NCBI GenBank assembly: GCA_005791325.1
Contig: SXXA01000016.1
Location: 1-6,387, forward strand
Source of the DNA: Actinomycetota bacterium
GTDB lineage: Bacteria; Margulisbacteria; Marinamargulisbacteria; SXXA01
Reading direction: 5' to 3'
Length of the DNA: 6,387 nucleotides
Below, one piece after another: positions 1 through 5,892 of the stretch. Below the pieces are notes generated by a model. That model saw only the letters and a list, made by a program, of their open reading frames with translations, was not told the DNA's origin and did not search any database. Within the stretch, counting starts at the first letter, position 1. Every line of letters begins with the position of its first letter. Both the position numbers and the translations under genes were made by a program.

Positions 1-495
1 CGCCAACGCCGGACCTATTTTATGCATCGCCAAATTAAGGGGGAAGTTAAAGGGTACAATCAACAAACAAACCCCAATCGGAATCCGCTTGGACAACCCC
101 CATCGTTGCCCCCCCTCCCCCAATTCACCCGTGTCCCACCAACGACCATGTTGGCTGGTAGCAGCCGCAGATAATCGGGTGGTCAAAATGGCCCGATTCA
201 CTTCCACTTGGGCATCTTGGCGTGGCTTTCCCGTTTCTATCATTAACAATCGAATGAGTTCATCTTGATTCAATTCCAACCACTTAACCACACGATTTAA
301 TGCCGTTGCCCGTTGTAAACTTGTCCATTTTCCCAGTTCAAGTCGGGCCATTTCAGCTTGGCTTAACGCCGCCTCCACATGCCGATCGTCCCCTTGTGCC
401 ACTGTTGCCACCGGCTGTTGCAACCATTTGTCCGCAACCACTAGTTCCCCATCATAACAGGGCTGATTGGCAATCCACATGGGGTAATGGGTCAT
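1..495 (-). CDS. NAD(P)-dependent aldehyde dehydrogenase, N-terminal part (3' end outside window)
   Basis: Only the first 165 codons are present; the gene runs off the left edge. The protein belongs to the aldehyde dehydrogenase superfamily, which oxidises an aldehyde to a carboxylic acid or acyl product with NAD(P)+. Visible family marks are ETGKP at residues 87-91 followed by an EV pair at 98-99, and the cofactor-side motif IPIGV then VPFNFPLNL at about 138-155, where Asn150 corresponds to the oxyanion-hole Asn. KIGPALA follows at 159-165. The PFNFPLNL form, rather than PWNFP, is seen in lactaldehyde/phosphonoacetaldehyde/GapN-like branches, but the substrate cannot be decided because the catalytic Cys and Glu region is missing. 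The ATG at 495 is 16 bases after the queC stop, with a G8 run serving as a poor Shine-Dalgarno. It is the last visible gene of the operon. Family call is firm, subfamily is not. Confidence 0.9.
   Translation of the reverse strand, partial: MTHYPMWIANQPCYDGELVVADKWLQQPVATVAQGDDRHVEAALSQAEMARLELGKWTSLQRATALNRVVKWLELNQDELIRLLMIETGKPRQDAQVEVNRAILTTRLSAAATSQHGRWWDTGELGEGGQRWGLSKRIPIGVCLLIVPFNFPLNLAMHKIGPALA
97..130 (-). other. Canonical G-quadruplex motif on the sense strand of the aldehyde dehydrogenase gene
   Basis: On the coding strand the order is G3, 6-base loop, G5, 1-base loop, G7, 7-base loop, G5, which satisfies the G3+N1-7 pattern with all four tracts. It would therefore be present in the mRNA. 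It encodes the stretch around residues 122-134 (Gly-rich, just before IPIGV), so it may only reflect GGG codon use. Folding is an inference from the pattern. Confidence 0.5.
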
Positions 496-503
496 CCGAA
501 ACG

Positions 504-530
504 CCCCCCCCTCATGGGTGAACCCCCATG
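504..530 (-). promoter_or_regulatory. Hairpin over the queC stop plus G8 run before the aldehyde dehydrogenase start
   Basis: On the coding strand a perfect 6-bp stem, CATGGG (530-525) and CCCATG (518-513), encloses a 6-base loop. Its 3' arm contains an ATG that overlaps the queC TGA as ATGA. Eight G residues follow at 511-504, then 8 bases and the ATG of the next gene at 495. The structure is not followed by T residues, so it is not an intrinsic terminator. It could modulate re-initiation at the queC/aldehyde dehydrogenase junction. The sequence pattern is certain; the function is inferred. Confidence 0.35.
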
Positions 531-1186
531 GATGATGCCGGCCATACTCGGCTAAGCAATGGATCCTGGATGCCAGCTTCACGAAACCCCTTCTCTCGTA
601 GTTGACACGCCGGACACTGCCCACAGGGTGGCTGGTGCCCCTCATAACAAGTATGGCTATACCCCAACCATTCTAAGTGACCCAATGTTTTGATTAATTC
701 CACCGTCGCCGCTTTGGTTAATGTCATGAGTGGGGTGATTAACTGAACCGGATAATCCAATCCCAACTGCAAAGTGGTTTGCAATGACGCAATAAACGCC
801 GCCCGACAATCCGGATACCCCGAATAATCGGCTTCGCAAACACCCGTGATAATATGGGTAATCCCCAACGACTTGGCCAATACCGCCCCCGCCGTTAATA
901 ACATCATATTCCGCCCTTCCACCAGCGTATTGGGCACCGGACCCGACGCATCAATCACACCCCCATGGGTGAGTGTGTTGGGTGTAATTCCCCAAGGAAT
1001 GGTTAACAGATGGTGAGTCACACCCGCCATCTCGGCCAATTGAGCCGCACAGGCTAACTCAATACGATGTCGCTGACCGTAATCAATGGTACACGCCACT
1101 ACCTCATCATACTGATGACATGCCCAAGCCAAACAAGTGGTACTATCTTGCCCCCCCGAAAATACAATCAAGGCTTTTGACGTCAT
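512..1186 (-). CDS. queC: 7-cyano-7-deazaguanine synthase QueC
   Basis: QueC is the cytoplasmic ATP-dependent enzyme that converts 7-carboxy-7-deazaguanine and ammonia to preQ0, the precursor of queuosine in tRNA anticodons. The 224-residue product is close to the usual length of about 230. The PP-loop SGGQDS is at residues 10-15, DYGQRH at 35-40, and GVCEADYSGYPDCR at about 115-128. The zinc site is C180, C188, C191 and C194 in the pattern C-x7-C-x2-C-x2-C. The usual VPGRN motif reads VEGRN at 89-93, a Pro-to-Glu change. The ATG at 1186 overlaps the panB TGA by four bases (ATGA), indicating translational coupling. No other queuosine gene (queD, queE, queF) is in the window. The PP-loop is encoded through a G7 run (1157-1151). 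Identification is very secure. Confidence 0.97.
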   Translation of the reverse strand: MTSKALIVFSGGQDSTTCLAWACHQYDEVVACTIDYGQRHRIELACAAQLAEMAGVTHHLLTIPWGITPNTLTHGGVIDASGPVPNTLVEGRNMMLLTAGAVLAKSLGITHIITGVCEADYSGYPDCRAAFIASLQTTLQLGLDYPVQLITPLMTLTKAATVELIKTLGHLEWLGYSHTCYEGHQPPCGQCPACQLREKGFREAGIQDPLLSRVWPASSMGVHP

Positions 1187-1923
1187 GATACCACCGATTT
1201 GTAACGGTGTAATGCCTCAATGGCCCCCTTTCGACCATCCCCAATGGGGCTCATAAACGATGGTAATTTGGCGGTGAGCCCCAACACATCATGCAATACG
1301 GCCAATTGGGCATCGCAATCGGGCCCCGCACCAACCCCAATCGTTGGAACCGGAATGCGACGGGTGATCTCGGTACCCAATGCCGCTGGAACATGCTCTA
1401 AAACAATGCCACTTACCCCAATTGCCACCAATTCATCCACCAATTGATGGATCCCCTTGGCGGCCATCCCCCGCCCCTGCTGGCGATACCCCCCCAACAT
1501 ATTGACCCATTGTGGGGTTAAGCCAACATGCCCTATAACCGGAATCCCCGATTCAATCATGGCCGCCATGGCTGGTATGACCCGAAAATGGGTTTCCACT
1601 TTAACCGCGGTTGCCCCCCCTTCCTTCACCAACCGCCCAGCAGCGCGCAAGGCATCGTCGGTGTTAACTTCTACCGACATAAAGGGCATGTCCGCAATTA
1701 CCAAACACTGGGGAGCACCCCTTACTACCATACGGGTATGATAAATGATGTCGTCGACTGTCACCGGCAATGTGCTGGTATGCCCTTGTACCATATTCCC
1801 CAACGAATCCCCTACCAAAATACCATCCAAGCCAGCCTCCACTACCAACGCCGCAAAAAACGCATCATAGGCCGTAATCAATCGGGCATTGGCACCTTTT
1901 TTTAATTCAGACGGATATTTCAT
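1183..1923 (-). CDS. panB: 3-methyl-2-oxobutanoate hydroxymethyltransferase PanB
   Basis: PanB transfers a hydroxymethyl group from 5,10-methylenetetrahydrofolate to 2-oxoisovalerate to give ketopantoate, the first committed step of pantothenate and CoA synthesis. With the ATG at 1923 it has 246 residues, slightly shorter than the roughly 264 of E. coli PanB. Family landmarks are ITAYD (16-20), LVGDSLG (36-42, Mg ligand Asp39), ADMPF (77-81, Asp78), AVKVE (106-110), GHVGLTPQ (131-138), LEHVP (175-179, catalytic Glu176) and IGVGAG. The chosen ATG overlaps the cdaA TGA as ATGA, matching the panB/queC junction. An in-frame TTG at 1956 would add 11 residues and bring the N-terminus nearer the usual length, but it has no ribosome binding site. 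No panC or panD is nearby. Identification is very secure, the start less so. Confidence 0.96.
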   Translation of the reverse strand: MKYPSELKKGANARLITAYDAFFAALVVEAGLDGILVGDSLGNMVQGHTSTLPVTVDDIIYHTRMVVRGAPQCLVIADMPFMSVEVNTDDALRAAGRLVKEGGATAVKVETHFRVIPAMAAMIESGIPVIGHVGLTPQWVNMLGGYRQQGRGMAAKGIHQLVDELVAIGVSGIVLEHVPAALGTEITRRIPVPTIGVGAGPDCDAQLAVLHDVLGLTAKLPSFMSPIGDGRKGAIEALHRYKSVVS

Positions 1924-2735
1924 TTTGGTTTCAACTTTCTTAAAATACTGACCCAAGGGGAAACGGGATTGTCTTCTTTATATAAATTAAACAATCTCGC
2001 CTCCAATGCGGATTTGGTTAAATAGCGGGTTAAATTACCATTCTCGGCAATCGAAATAATCCCCGTTTCTTCCGAGACAATAATCACAATGGCATCTGAT
2101 ATTTCACTAATTCCCAATGCGGCTCGATGCCTCGTTCCCAATCGACGATCATGCAATAAACTATTAGATAAGGGCAACAAACACCCAGCCGCTATAATGG
2201 TTTGATCGCGAATAATCACCGCCCCGTCATGGGTGGGTGACTTTCCCCAAAATAACGCCGCAACTAACTCACTGGTAACCGTGGCTTGAACAGGGATCCC
2301 CGATTCAATATATTGGCCCAATTGAATCCCCGATTCCAACACAATTAACGCCCCCACATGATTTTGAGAGAGCACCTCTGTTGCCTTTAACAATTGTTTG
2401 ATGGTAGATACCCCCTGATAACGCGGGCGGGTGGTCGACCATCGCCCCACCCAACGACTGGACCCAATCCGTTCTAAAAACCGTCGCAATTCAGGTTGAA
2501 AAATAACAATAACCAATACCATTAACCCTTGGGCAAACCATTCCATTAACCAGCCCAGCGTGGTTAGGTGTACCACCTTACTAAACACAAACACACAAAA
2601 AACCGCCATAAAACCCCGAACCAATGATTCAGAGTGGGTATTGGAAATCCACAACAAGGTGCGATACACCATAAAAAAAACAATGGATAAATCCACCAAC
2701 ATAATTACATCAACCCCCCTTAACATTGGCATCAT
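1920..2735 (-). CDS. cdaA: Membrane diadenylate cyclase CdaA
   Basis: CdaA makes the second messenger c-di-AMP from two ATP; in studied bacteria c-di-AMP controls potassium and osmolyte transport and cell-wall homeostasis. The 271-residue protein matches the family length of about 273. Three hydrophobic segments lie at about 11-30, 41-57 and 62-79, followed by the conserved FQPELRRFLE (79-88). The cyclase (DisA_N) domain follows, with THDGA (168-172), LGTRHRAALGISE (199-211) and SEETG (221-225), so both the DGA and RHR catalytic motifs are intact. The ATG shares one base with the lysA stop (TAATG). An internal ATG at codon 12 (2702) has a G6 run upstream and could be a second start, but the longer form fits the family better. 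The neighbour after it is panB, not the cdaR-glmM pair usual in Firmicutes. lysA before cdaA resembles cyanobacterial order. Confidence 0.95.
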   Translation of the reverse strand: MMPMLRGVDVIMLVDLSIVFFMVYRTLLWISNTHSESLVRGFMAVFCVFVFSKVVHLTTLGWLMEWFAQGLMVLVIVIFQPELRRFLERIGSSRWVGRWSTTRPRYQGVSTIKQLLKATEVLSQNHVGALIVLESGIQLGQYIESGIPVQATVTSELVAALFWGKSPTHDGAVIIRDQTIIAAGCLLPLSNSLLHDRRLGTRHRAALGISEISDAIVIIVSEETGIISIAENGNLTRYLTKSALEARLFNLYKEDNPVSPWVSILRKLKPK

Positions 2736-4048
2736 TAAATCCGATCCAAGCGGATCAAATCATCCAATGTTTCACGTTCCACCCATACAGTCGCCTTTTG
2801 ATGACCCACCAATACCATGGCCGGCTTGGGAGAGCGGTTATAATTGGATGCCATTGTAAAATTATACGCCCCTGTTCCAAAGACGGCGATAATATCCCCT
2901 GTCTCAACCGGAGCCAATGCCACCTGATGGGTTAACACATCCCCTGATTCACAGTATCGCCCCGCTACCGCATACTGATTCGATGCCGGCTCCGTTGCTT
3001 TGTTGGCCACGCACATACTGTATTGGGCTTGGTACAACATGGGTCGAATGTTATCCGCCATCCCACCATCTACAAACAAATAGGTTTTGATACCTGGAAT
3101 AGACTTAATGGCCCCCACCGTATATAGGGTAACCCCCGCCGATCCCACAATCGATCGACCAGGTTCCAAAATCAGCTTGGGATGTCTTAAACCAACCCGA
3201 TCAAAGTTGTCTTTGAGCCTAAAAGCCAATTGACTCACCATATCCGGAATGGGCATGGGATCATCTGAACCGGTGTATTGAATCCCAATTCCACCCCCTA
3301 AATTAATCTCATCCAACGGACGCCCCAATTCTTCACTCACCCGAATGGTGTGCATGGCCATTAAATCAGCCAATTCTAAATACGGGCGACTATCAAAAAT
3401 TTGAGACCCAATATGGCTATGTAAACCCAATAGCCTAATTTTAGGATGATCCTTGACCAACCGAACCAATCGCAGTAAATCGCTTTGGTCAATTCCAAAT
3501 TTAGAATCAATTTGACCCGTCTTAATAAAATCGTGGGTATGGGCTTCAATTTCAGGCTTTAACCGAAACATAATACGGGCCATTAACCCCCGTTGCTCAA
3601 CCAATTGTAAAATGGTTTGTAATTCCTCTTCATGGTCTACCACGATCCGCACCGAATAGTTGAGGGCCATTTCCAACTCTGCCAACGACTTATTATTACC
3701 ATGTAACAAAATAGAGGGGATGGGGACATTACTTTTAAGTGCGGTCCACAATTCCCCTGCCGATACCACATCCACCCCCAAACCCTCTTCCGCCACTAAA
3801 TTTAGAATGCCCAAATTCAAACACGCTTTACCGGCAAACACCACCATATGATTGGGGTATACCTCGCTTAATGTACGGGTGTAATAGCGACATTGTTGGC
3901 GAATGGTGGCGTCATCCATGACATATAAAGGTGAATCAAACCGATTAATGAGTTCCCTCACCGATAACCCGCCAAGGGTTAATACCCCATGATCATCCAC
4001 CGCCGCGCCAACCGGATAAATCCCCTCAATGGGTTTAGACACTACCAT
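2735..4048 (-). CDS. lysA: Diaminopimelate decarboxylase LysA
   Basis: LysA is the PLP-dependent cytoplasmic enzyme that decarboxylates meso-diaminopimelate to L-lysine, the last step of the DAP pathway. The 437-residue protein has the fold-type III layout. The PLP lysine is Lys74 in FAGKA, DVVSAGEL is at 93-100, SHIGS at 211-215 (His212), the phosphate-binding GGG at 251-253, EPGRSIVG at 295-302, CESGD at 366-370 and GAYNFTMASNYN at 393-404. A conserved RLKPEIEAHTH and DSKFG stretch spans 162-185. The ATG at 4048 lies inside the end of def (14-base overlap) and is preceded by GGTGAGG, a reasonable ribosome binding site. It is coupled to cdaA by TAATG, which places lysine/DAP output and c-di-AMP synthesis on one transcript. 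Identification is very secure; arginine or other amino-acid decarboxylase relatives are unlikely because CESGD and YNFTMASNYN are DAP-type. Confidence 0.96.
   Translation of the reverse strand: MVVSKPIEGIYPVGAAVDDHGVLTLGGLSVRELINRFDSPLYVMDDATIRQQCRYYTRTLSEVYPNHMVVFAGKACLNLGILNLVAEEGLGVDVVSAGELWTALKSNVPIPSILLHGNNKSLAELEMALNYSVRIVVDHEEELQTILQLVEQRGLMARIMFRLKPEIEAHTHDFIKTGQIDSKFGIDQSDLLRLVRLVKDHPKIRLLGLHSHIGSQIFDSRPYLELADLMAMHTIRVSEELGRPLDEINLGGGIGIQYTGSDDPMPIPDMVSQLAFRLKDNFDRVGLRHPKLILEPGRSIVGSAGVTLYTVGAIKSIPGIKTYLFVDGGMADNIRPMLYQAQYSMCVANKATEPASNQYAVAGRYCESGDVLTHQVALAPVETGDIIAVFGTGAYNFTMASNYNRSPKPAMVLVGHQKATVWVERETLDDLIRLDRI
2743..2756 (-). repeat. Short perfect inverted repeat just upstream of the cdaA start
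   Basis: The coding strand reads GATCC, a four-base loop GCTT, then GGATC, within the last codons of lysA and ending 7 bases before the cdaA ATG. The stem would overlap the place where a cdaA ribosome binding site should be, and no good Shine-Dalgarno is visible there. Ribosomes finishing lysA would open it, consistent with coupling. It may be chance. Confidence 0.3.
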
Positions 4049-4493
4049 TTACCTCACCACCTTTATCAAGAATTAAAACCCCATTTAAATGGTCTACCTC
4101 ATGTTGGATGATTCGAGCAAGATACCCCTTTAATTTCTTTAACCGAATGGGATGACCATTGGGGGACTGCGCATCAACCGAAATAATGGTTGCACGTGGA
4201 ACCAATAAACTCACATTGGGTAAACTTAAACAACCCTCTTCGCCACTTTCCTCCCCTTCTAGATGGGTTATAACAGGGTTGACCAAGGCCAATTGATGTT
4301 GCTGGTATGACACCACAATCACCCGCAAAGACACCCCCACTTGGGGGGCTGCCAACCCAACCCCCTTGGCATGCCGCATGGTATCAAACATATCCCTAAT
4401 CAGGGCCAACATGGGTTGCCCATACGACACCACCGGCGAGGCAACTTGCCGCAAAATAGGTTCCGGATAACATACAATCGGCAGAACACTCAT
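4035..4493 (-). CDS. def: Peptide deformylase Def
   Basis: Def is a metallohydrolase that removes the formyl group from the N-terminal methionine of new proteins at the ribosome. The 152-residue product carries all three family motifs: GVGLAAPQ at 44-51 (motif I), EGCLSLP at 86-92 (motif II, metal ligand Cys88) and QHEVDHLNG at 130-138 (motif III, ligands His131 and His135, catalytic Glu132). The ATG at 4493 begins MSVLPIVCYPEPILR, the usual start of the family, and is 11 bases after the sod stop. A longer open frame to a TTG at 4559 is out because it lies within sod and adds no family sequence. The Shine-Dalgarno is weak. The C-terminus is short, without the long basic tail of some forms. 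It is not next to fmt, its commonest partner. Identification is very secure. Confidence 0.96.
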   Translation of the reverse strand: MSVLPIVCYPEPILRQVASPVVSYGQPMLALIRDMFDTMRHAKGVGLAAPQVGVSLRVIVVSYQQHQLALVNPVITHLEGEESGEEGCLSLPNVSLLVPRATIISVDAQSPNGHPIRLKKLKGYLARIIQHEVDHLNGVLILDKGGEVNGSV

Positions 4494-4504
4494 ATTAAAC
4501 CAGA

Positions 4505-5134
4505 CTAACCACGCACTTGGGTCAGCGCCTCCACATACCGACGGGCCACCTGATCCCAATTAACCACCCCCCAAAATGCCGAAACATAATCAGGGCGACG
4601 ATTTTGATAATTCAAATAATACGCATGCTCCCACACATCCAAACCCAACAACGGAATATGCCCTGTCATGAAGGGGCTATCTTGATTGGGGGTCGATGAC
4701 ACGGATAATGCCCCCGAATTGGTGACTGACAACCAAGCCCACCCGCTGCCAAATCGGGTTTTGGCTGCTGCTTCAAAAGCACCTTTAAATGCATCCAAGC
4801 TATTAAATTGAGACTCAATGGCCCCCAACAACTCACCGGATGGTCCCCTGACCTCATCGGAGGGAGGAGACATCACGGTCCAAAACAAGCGATGGTTGTA
4901 ATCCCCCCCCCCAGTGGTTTGTACAGCACCACGAGTGGTATCCGGCACCTCCGGTAACGGGGTAATGAGCCACTCCACCGATTTTGACTCAAAATCCGTA
5001 CCCGAAATGGCCGTGTTTAAATTGGTAATGTACGCTTGATGATGCTTGGTGTGATGAATCTCCATGGTTCGAGCGTCAATGAGGGGCTCTAATGCGTTAT
5101 AGGCGTACGGTAATGCTGGTAATGAAATGGTCAT
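4505..5134 (-). CDS. sodA: Superoxide dismutase, Fe/Mn family, Mn-type signature
   Basis: This enzyme dismutates superoxide to oxygen and hydrogen peroxide. The 209-residue protein shows the four metal ligands His27 (in MEIHHTKHHQAY), His81 (DYNHRLFW), Asp165 and His169 (DVWEHAYYLNYQNRRPDYV). The pair that usually separates Mn from Fe enzymes is of the Mn kind: Gly75-77 before NH, and Gln150 in STPNQDSP. Metal choice is therefore inferred as Mn, though cambialistic forms exist. There is no signal peptide, so it is cytoplasmic. The ATG at 5134 has an AGGAGG site and follows ahpC by 15 bases; the peroxide it makes is the substrate of that neighbour. Its Gly75-77 codons form a G10 run (4912-4903). 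The symbol sodA rests on the Mn signature; sodB would be the alternative. Confidence 0.95.
   Translation of the reverse strand: MTISLPALPYAYNALEPLIDARTMEIHHTKHHQAYITNLNTAISGTDFESKSVEWLITPLPEVPDTTRGAVQTTGGGDYNHRLFWTVMSPPSDEVRGPSGELLGAIESQFNSLDAFKGAFEAAAKTRFGSGWAWLSVTNSGALSVSSTPNQDSPFMTGHIPLLGLDVWEHAYYLNYQNRRPDYVSAFWGVVNWDQVARRYVEALTQVRG
4903..4912 (-). repeat. G10 homopolymer inside the superoxide dismutase gene
   Basis: Ten consecutive G residues on the coding strand encode Gly75-Gly76-Gly77 (three GGG codons) plus the first base of Asp78. It is the longest single-base run in the window. Loss of one G leads to a TGA after 9 foreign codons; gain of one leads to a TGA about 17 codons later. 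Either change removes metal ligands His81, Asp165 and His169. Confidence 0.9.
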
Positions 5135-5139
5135 GGGTG

Positions 5140-5145
5140 CCTCCT
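5140..5145 (-). promoter_or_regulatory. Ribosome binding site of sodA
   Basis: The coding strand shows AGGAGG, five bases before the ATG at 5134, in the 15-base gap after the ahpC TAA. It is a full consensus site, unlike the weak sites of def, cdaA and panB further along, and points to high sod translation independent of coupling. Confidence 0.85.
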
Positions 5146-5149
5146 GATA

Positions 5150-5746
5150 TTATCTTGAAAAATAGGCTTCCACCCCGTCACGCGTTGCCTGCATGGCCTG
5201 CTTGCCTTCTTTCCAGTTGGCTGGGCAGACCTCCCCATTTTGCTCAAAATATTGCAATGCATCGATTAATCGCAACACCTCATCGGTACTTCGGCCCAAG
5301 GGGGTATCATTGATTAATTGGTGTCGGACAATACCTTTTCGATCGATTAAAAATAACCCCCGATACGAGGCACCAACCGGCCCATCTTGGGTGATAAGAA
5401 CATCATAATCGGTAGCAATGGTTTTATTAAAGTCAGCGATTAAAGGATAGGTAACCCCTTCGATCCCGCCCTTGGCCTTGGGGGTGGTTAACCATGCCAA
5501 GTGCGAAAACCATGAGTCGGTTGAACACGCCATTACTTGGGTGTTTCGGGCTTCGAACTGGGGCAAACAATCTTGGAAGGCATGCAATTCAGTGGGGCAC
5601 ACAAATGTAAAGTCGAACGGATAAAAGAATAGTACCACATACTGACCGTGGTAAGCAGCCAATTCAAATGAATCAACCACTTGATTGCCATTGATGACCG
5701 CTTTGGCATTAAAATTTGGAGCCGGTTTACCTACTAATACGCCCAT
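5150..5746 (-). CDS. ahpC: Typical 2-Cys peroxiredoxin (AhpC/Prx1 type)
   Basis: This cytoplasmic thiol peroxidase reduces hydrogen peroxide and organic hydroperoxides; a partner reductase (AhpF, thioredoxin or similar) is needed and is not in the window. The 198-residue protein has the peroxidatic Cys50 in FTFVCPTE, with Thr47 and the supporting Arg129 in SYRGLFLID. The resolving Cys174 is in GEVCPANW, which identifies the typical 2-Cys class acting as dimers. The C-terminus ends AYFSR, carrying the YF motif of Prx1-like enzymes. The usual GGLG loop reads GGIEG at 93-97, so sensitivity to over-oxidation is uncertain. Cys60 and Cys74 are additional cysteines. The ATG at 5746 has an AGGAGG site. 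It is the first gene of the operon and is followed by sod, a coherent oxidative-stress pair. Family is certain; the symbol ahpC versus a thioredoxin-dependent Prx name is less so. Confidence 0.94.
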   Translation of the reverse strand: MGVLVGKPAPNFNAKAVINGNQVVDSFELAAYHGQYVVLFFYPFDFTFVCPTELHAFQDCLPQFEARNTQVMACSTDSWFSHLAWLTTPKAKGGIEGVTYPLIADFNKTIATDYDVLITQDGPVGASYRGLFLIDRKGIVRHQLINDTPLGRSTDEVLRLIDALQYFEQNGEVCPANWKEGKQAMQATRDGVEAYFSR

Positions 5747-5751
5747 ACAAT

Positions 5752-5757
5752 CCTCCT
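5752..5757 (-). promoter_or_regulatory. Ribosome binding site of ahpC
   Basis: AGGAGG on the coding strand lies five bases before the ATG at 5746. It is a perfect consensus at ideal spacing, which fixes the start and suggests strong translation of the first operon gene. Confidence 0.88.
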
Positions 5758-5774
5758 AATTATGATCCATGATT

Positions 5775-5805
5775 ACGATACACAAAGGGTGGTAAACAGT
5801 GCCAA
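5775..5805 (-). promoter_or_regulatory. Candidate promoter of the ahpC-led operon
   Basis: In the 146-base gap between pgi and ahpC, the minus strand has TTGGCA at 5805-5800 (5 of 6 to the -35 consensus). It is followed by TATCGT at 5780-5775 (4 of 6, spacing 19) or TGTATC at 5782-5777 (3 of 6, spacing 17). Transcription would begin a short distance before the AGGAGG site. This is the only gap in the window long enough for a promoter. The -10 match is modest, so the exact element is uncertain. Confidence 0.35.
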
Positions 5806-5816
5806 TCAAGATTGAC
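5801..5816 (-). promoter_or_regulatory. Inverted repeat, possible operator overlapping the -35 element
   Basis: The minus strand reads GTCAATC, TT, GATTGGC. CAATC and GATTG are perfect complements and the outer G/C also pairs, with a single T/G mismatch. It covers most of the candidate -35 hexamer, a position where a repressor or redox regulator might bind to control ahpC and sod. It does not obviously match the OxyR, PerR or Fur consensus. Its role is inferred from position only. Confidence 0.3.
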
Positions 5817-5892
5817 AATAGAACCCCCAATGTATTTCAAGCCTACCAGAAACATGGGTAAATGGCCACCCTTTTTTACCAACCCACACCCA

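Noticed and set aside
1220..1905. Several plus-strand open frames opposite panB
   Set aside because: They lie antisense to a clearly conserved gene and show Pro-rich, motif-free translations typical of shadow frames. Similar plus-strand frames at 300-521, 2560-2935, 3660-3921, 4517-4699 and 5092-5408 were dropped for the same reason.
1924..1956. Upstream in-frame TTG start for panB
   Set aside because: It has no ribosome binding site and lies inside cdaA. The ATG at 1923 makes the ATGA overlap used elsewhere in the operon. It is not fully excluded, since the longer N-terminus would match the family length better.
4494..4559. Longer def product starting at a TTG inside sod
   Set aside because: The extra 22 residues resemble no deformylase, and MSVLPIV at 4493 matches the normal family N-terminus.
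5856..5877. GGGT...ACCC followed by six T residues on the plus strand, resembling a terminator
   Set aside because: The stem is only 4 bp with an 8-base loop, and no plus-strand gene lies upstream. On the minus strand the related GGTAAA/TTTACC stem has no T run, so it is not a convincing pgi terminator either.
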